Shown here one piece after another: positions 62,089-64,000 of a stretch of DNA of 64,000 bases. Each line of letters opens with the position of its first letter. The first letter of the stretch is position 1. The DNA is from Amycolatopsis arida (GTDB lineage Bacteria; Actinomycetota; Actinomycetes; Mycobacteriales; Pseudonocardiaceae): positions 1-64,000 of the forward strand of contig NZ_FOWW01000001.1 in assembly GCF_900115565.1 (NCBI RefSeq). The letters run 5' to 3'. The notes under the pieces are model-generated. The model worked only from the letters and a program-made list of their open reading frames with translations, was not told the DNA's origin and ran no database searches. The position numbers were made by a program, and so were the translations under genes.

Positions 62089-62490
62089 ATGGCCGACGCG
62101 TCCGGGATACCGCCGGAGGTTCGTGAGTACCTGGAGTCCGCGCCGGAGGCGTTCCTTCGGTGCCGGCTGTTCCATCACAACTGGGATCTCACGCACCCGC
62201 TCGGTACCTACTTCGTGGAGAACGAGGGGCGGCCGGACGAGGTGTGGCGGCAGGAGCTTGTGTGCGCTCGGTGTGGGCTGCCGGGTGTGGATCTCTGCGA
62301 GCCGTGGACGATGGCGCGGATCGGCGCTCGCCGAATCCTCTATCCCGAGGTGGAGGGCTATCTTGCGCAGGTCCCCGTGGCGCGGGAGCACATCCGTCAG
62401 TTCCTGGCCGAGAGGCACATGGGGAAGCGCATGTCGACCCGTCGGCAGCGTGGGCAGCGTCGGCGCCGGCCCACCCATGTCGCCGCCTGA
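62089..62490 (+). CDS. Zinc-ribbon-like actinophage protein
   Basis: This 133-aa protein has FLRCRLFHHNWDLTHP and later ELVCARCGLPGVDLCEP. The pairing of RCR---H-W with CxxC is a common pattern in small actinobacterial phage and element proteins, usually near Lsr2. The C-terminus is very basic (RRQRGQRRRRPTH). ATG 62089 is 9 nt from AGGAGAGGG; ATG 62080 and 62059 are alternatives. Function is unknown, possibly nucleic-acid binding. Confidence 0.7.
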   Translation: MADASGIPPEVREYLESAPEAFLRCRLFHHNWDLTHPLGTYFVENEGRPDEVWRQELVCARCGLPGVDLCEPWTMARIGARRILYPEVEGYLAQVPVAREHIRQFLAERHMGKRMSTRRQRGQRRRRPTHVAA

Positions 62491-62505
62491 GATGAGGGAG
62501 CGCTG

Positions 62506-62949
62506 ATGGCGAAGAAGATCGTGTTGGTCGACGACTTCGACGGTGAGCCGGCCAGTGAGACGGTGGTGTTCGGGCTGGATGGGGAGGCGTGGTCGATCGA
62601 CCTCAGCGAGGAGCACGCCGAGGAGTTGCGTGCGGCGATCGCGCCGTACCAGAAGGTCGCGACGCGGATCGGCAGGTTCAAGCCCGAGCGGCGTGCAAGG
62701 TCTGCGGCGTCGAGCCGGTCGTCGCCGCCGAGCAACGGAAGGTCCTGGTACAAGTCCGACCGGTCCGGGAGCCGGCAGGTCGAACGGGCGAAGAAGGAGT
62801 ACCGCGATCGGGTGAAGGAGTGGGGGCGCAAGAACGGGTACAAGGTCGGTCAGCGCGGCGTTGTTGCCGACGAGGTCTACCACGCCTACGAGGAGCACCT
62901 TCGGAAGAAGGGCTTGCCGACCGGCCCGGCCGCCGTGGGGCTGACATGA
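62506..62949 (+). CDS. lsr2: Lsr2-family nucleoid protein
   Basis: This 147-aa protein has the Lsr2 N-terminal dimerisation domain (KIVLVDDFDGEPASETVVFG, LDGEAWSIDLSEEHAEELRA) and a C-terminal DNA-binding part (RVKEWGRKNGYKVGQRGVVA, then VYHAYEE). The AT-hook-like RGR of chromosomal Lsr2 is QRG here (residues 116-118). A Ser/Arg-rich linker of ~35 residues separates the domains. Phage Lsr2 homologues can silence phage genes or interfere with host Lsr2. Its stop overlaps the next gene (ATGA). Confidence 0.88.
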   Translation: MAKKIVLVDDFDGEPASETVVFGLDGEAWSIDLSEEHAEELRAAIAPYQKVATRIGRFKPERRARSAASSRSSPPSNGRSWYKSDRSGSRQVERAKKEYRDRVKEWGRKNGYKVGQRGVVADEVYHAYEEHLRKKGLPTGPAAVGLT

Positions 62950-63290
62950 CCGTGTTCGGGTACGTGCGAGTGCGTCCGCAGGCCGTCGCTGGCACTACTC
63001 GGATGTTGACCTGGTGGATGCGCTTCCTCGGTTGCTCTGAGGTGATCGCCGACGTGTGGCAGGGGCCGGATCGGCCGCCCGGGTTCGACCAGCTGTTGGC
63101 CCTGGTCCGACCCGGCGATGAGGTGCGTGTGCCGGCCATTGAGATGTTCGGTCCAACCCGCTCCCACGCGCGGCACTCGACGCAGCTGTTGCAGCGCCGA
63201 GGCGTGCTCGTGGTGGTGATGCGGGAAGAGGTCCCCTACTACCCGACCTACGCAGATGATGAGGACTGGCCGGTCCGGGACGCCTGCTGA
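62946..63290 (+). CDS. Resolvase-like protein lacking catalytic residues
   Basis: This 114-aa protein follows the serine-recombinase catalytic fold: VFGYVRVRPQAVAG, then FLGCSEVIADVWQGPDRPPG, FDQLLALVRPGDEVRVPAIE and LLQRRGVLVVVMREE. The canonical YVRVS serine is replaced by Arg10, and the RLxRLGRS-type arginines are lost (AIEMFGPTRS). It has no DNA-binding tail. It is therefore probably not a recombinase. It may be a structural partner or a regulator of Lsr2 or the integrase. ATG 62946 overlaps the lsr2 stop. Confidence 0.7.
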   Translation: MTVFGYVRVRPQAVAGTTRMLTWWMRFLGCSEVIADVWQGPDRPPGFDQLLALVRPGDEVRVPAIEMFGPTRSHARHSTQLLQRRGVLVVVMREEVPYYPTYADDEDWPVRDAC

Positions 63291-63299
63291 GCAAAGAAA

Positions 63300-63344
63300 A
63301 ACATGGCCCCTGTCTGTCTTCAAGAGACAGACAGGGGCCATGTT
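63300..63344. terminator. Perfect 20-bp hairpin terminator, T-run on the minus strand
   Basis: AACATGGCCCCTGTCTGTCT, loop TCAAG, and its complement form a perfect 20-bp stem. On the minus strand it is followed by TTTTCTTTGC, so it ends the holin/lysin operon and also serves the plus-strand resolvase-like gene. Confidence 0.9.
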
Positions 63345-63361
63345 GCGTTGGTGCTGGCGAC

Positions 63362-63685
63362 TTACCCGGCGGGTGGGGGGTCGGGTGGTGGCGGGGCGGG
63401 CACGAGCGGAGCGCCGTGGTCGTCGCGTGGGTCGGACACGGGGGTGACTTGTGGCTCGGCGCGGCCGAGGATGTGGAACTGCGCGATGAGCGAGGTCACC
63501 AGCGTGATCAGGGTGGCGAGCGTGGCGACGATGTTGTCCACCAGGGTGGCCTGCTCGGTGTTGAGCAGGCCGAACGACACGGCGGCCGTGATGAGGGCAC
63601 CGATGGCGGTTCTCCAGGCGCCGCCGCTGCGGATCGTGTCCCGGATCGGGCGAGGTCGGCGGTCGGGTACGTCCATGAGCCTCAC
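63362..63685 (-). CDS. Holin-like phage membrane protein
   Basis: This 107-aa protein has two hydrophobic segments (WRTAIGALITAAVSFGLLN and IVATLATLITLVTSLIAQFH) and a Pro-rich C-terminal tail (PAPPPPDPPPAG), as in many actinophage holins. It lies directly downstream of the endolysin gene in the same operon. GTG 63685 overlaps the endolysin stop (GTGA); ATG 63676 is an alternative. It would permit endolysin access to the cell wall at lysis. Confidence 0.75.
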   Translation of the reverse strand: MRLMDVPDRRPRPIRDTIRSGGAWRTAIGALITAAVSFGLLNTEQATLVDNIVATLATLITLVTSLIAQFHILGRAEPQVTPVSDPRDDHGAPLVPAPPPPDPPPAG

Positions 63686-64000
63686 CGGAACCCGAGCTTG
63701 GCCCAGGTCCGTGGCCCGACGATGCCATCGACGGCGAGGCCGGAGCGGCGCTGGAACTCTTTGACCGCCGCGGTGGTATTCGGCCCGAAGATGCCGTCGA
63801 CGGCCAGGCGTGAGTAGGCCGGGTAGACGCGGTTCAGGAACGCTTGGAGGTCGCGGACGGCCTGTCCGGTCGAGCCGGCGCGTAGGGTCGGGCGGCCCGA
63901 CGGTGCGGGGGCCGGTCCTTCCCCTCCTCCGCCGAGGACGCCCCAGGAGCCGCGGTCGTCGTAGGCGGTGCGGGAGAAGGACACGTGGACGTGGCTGGTG
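63682..64000 (-). CDS. Endolysin with peptidoglycan-binding domain (5' part outside window)
   Basis: The frame runs off the right edge, so only the C-terminal 105 residues are present. They start TSHVHVSFSRTAYDD, whose HVHVS recalls the end of zinc peptidase or M15-like phage lysins. A Gly/Pro linker follows, then a PG_binding_1 domain (LRAGSTGQAVRDLQAFLNRV, LAVDGIFGPNTTAAVKEFQR, LAVDGIVGPRTWAKLG). It is presumably the phage lysis enzyme. The catalytic type cannot be fixed without the rest. Confidence 0.8.
   Translation of the reverse strand, partial: TSHVHVSFSRTAYDDRGSWGVLGGGGEGPAPAPSGRPTLRAGSTGQAVRDLQAFLNRVYPAYSRLAVDGIFGPNTTAAVKEFQRRSGLAVDGIVGPRTWAKLGFR

Larger units (their letters stand above)
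54405..64000. mobile_element. Prophage (left part), integrated in the VOC gene
   Basis: A large serine integrase, an XRE regulator facing a divergent operon, Lsr2, a holin-like protein and an endolysin identify a phage-derived element. The left border falls at or near the last codons of the VOC gene; the right border is not in the window. Capsid and packaging genes are not seen and would lie to the right. It also carries a deaminase toxin-immunity locus, probably cargo. Confidence 0.8.

Overview
The window is high-GC DNA with heavy G/C use at third codon positions and frequent GTG starts. A complete mce lipid-import operon, the septation gene sepIVA, Lsr2 and a PadR/HAAS pair place it in the Actinomycetota. 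The gene order fits the mycolata/Pseudonocardiaceae side, and I would guess Pseudonocardiaceae; genus is not determined. Positions 1 to about 54,400 are chromosomal backbone with accessory genes. From about 54,400 to the right edge lies the left part of an integrated prophage, whose other end is outside the window.

Backbone: pyc (pyruvate carboxylase), rsmD-coaD, sepIVA-DUF177-rpmF-rnc-mutM and acyP-smc occur in the relative order known from mycobacteria. Two accessory blocks split them. Block 1 (about 6.3-29 kb) holds an adenylate cyclase, a PucR-type regulator, two lower-GC secreted-protein genes, a ten-gene mce operon on the minus strand (yrbEA-yrbEB-mceABCDEF plus two Mce-associated genes), three secreted beta-rich proteins next to that operon, a secreted RCC1-like propeller protein, a luciferase-like oxidoreductase and a HelD-type helicase. 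Block 2 (about 34.2-49.9 kb) holds a PadR regulator with its membrane partner, a general-stress-like protein, a ROK regulator, asnB, and a full kdp potassium-uptake locus (tiny ORF-kdpF-kdpA-kdpB-kdpC-kdpD-kdpE). The kdp genes follow a leader that resembles a c-di-AMP (ydaO-type) riboswitch. The extreme left end carries a DUF1259-DUF378 pair followed by a frameshifted ChrB-like remnant.

Prophage: a large serine integrase at 54,522 sits directly beside a VOC (glyoxalase-like) gene whose last residues are missing, so the left attachment site probably lies in that gene. A long minus-strand run follows: an XRE regulator with a helical C-terminal region, small unknown genes, a lone RapZ C-terminal domain, a small HTH protein and a membrane protein. 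The run ends in a three-gene toxin locus: an 84-aa helical protein, a 252-aa protein with a DddA/SCP1.201-like cytidine deaminase domain, and an Imm1-like immunity protein. The plus strand then carries a zinc-ribbon-like protein, a phage Lsr2 and a resolvase-like protein that has lost its catalytic serine. A holin-like gene and a partial endolysin read leftward at the edge.

The most interesting points are four. In the toxin locus, the free 84-aa protein is a recognisable copy of the toxin's own N-terminal domain. Secreted proteins sharing a C-terminal pattern are clustered around the mce operon, with a shared operator-like motif. The kdp operon carries a putative c-di-AMP riboswitch and a 27-residue leader gene. 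The Lsr2-coupled recombinase-like protein appears to be catalytically dead.
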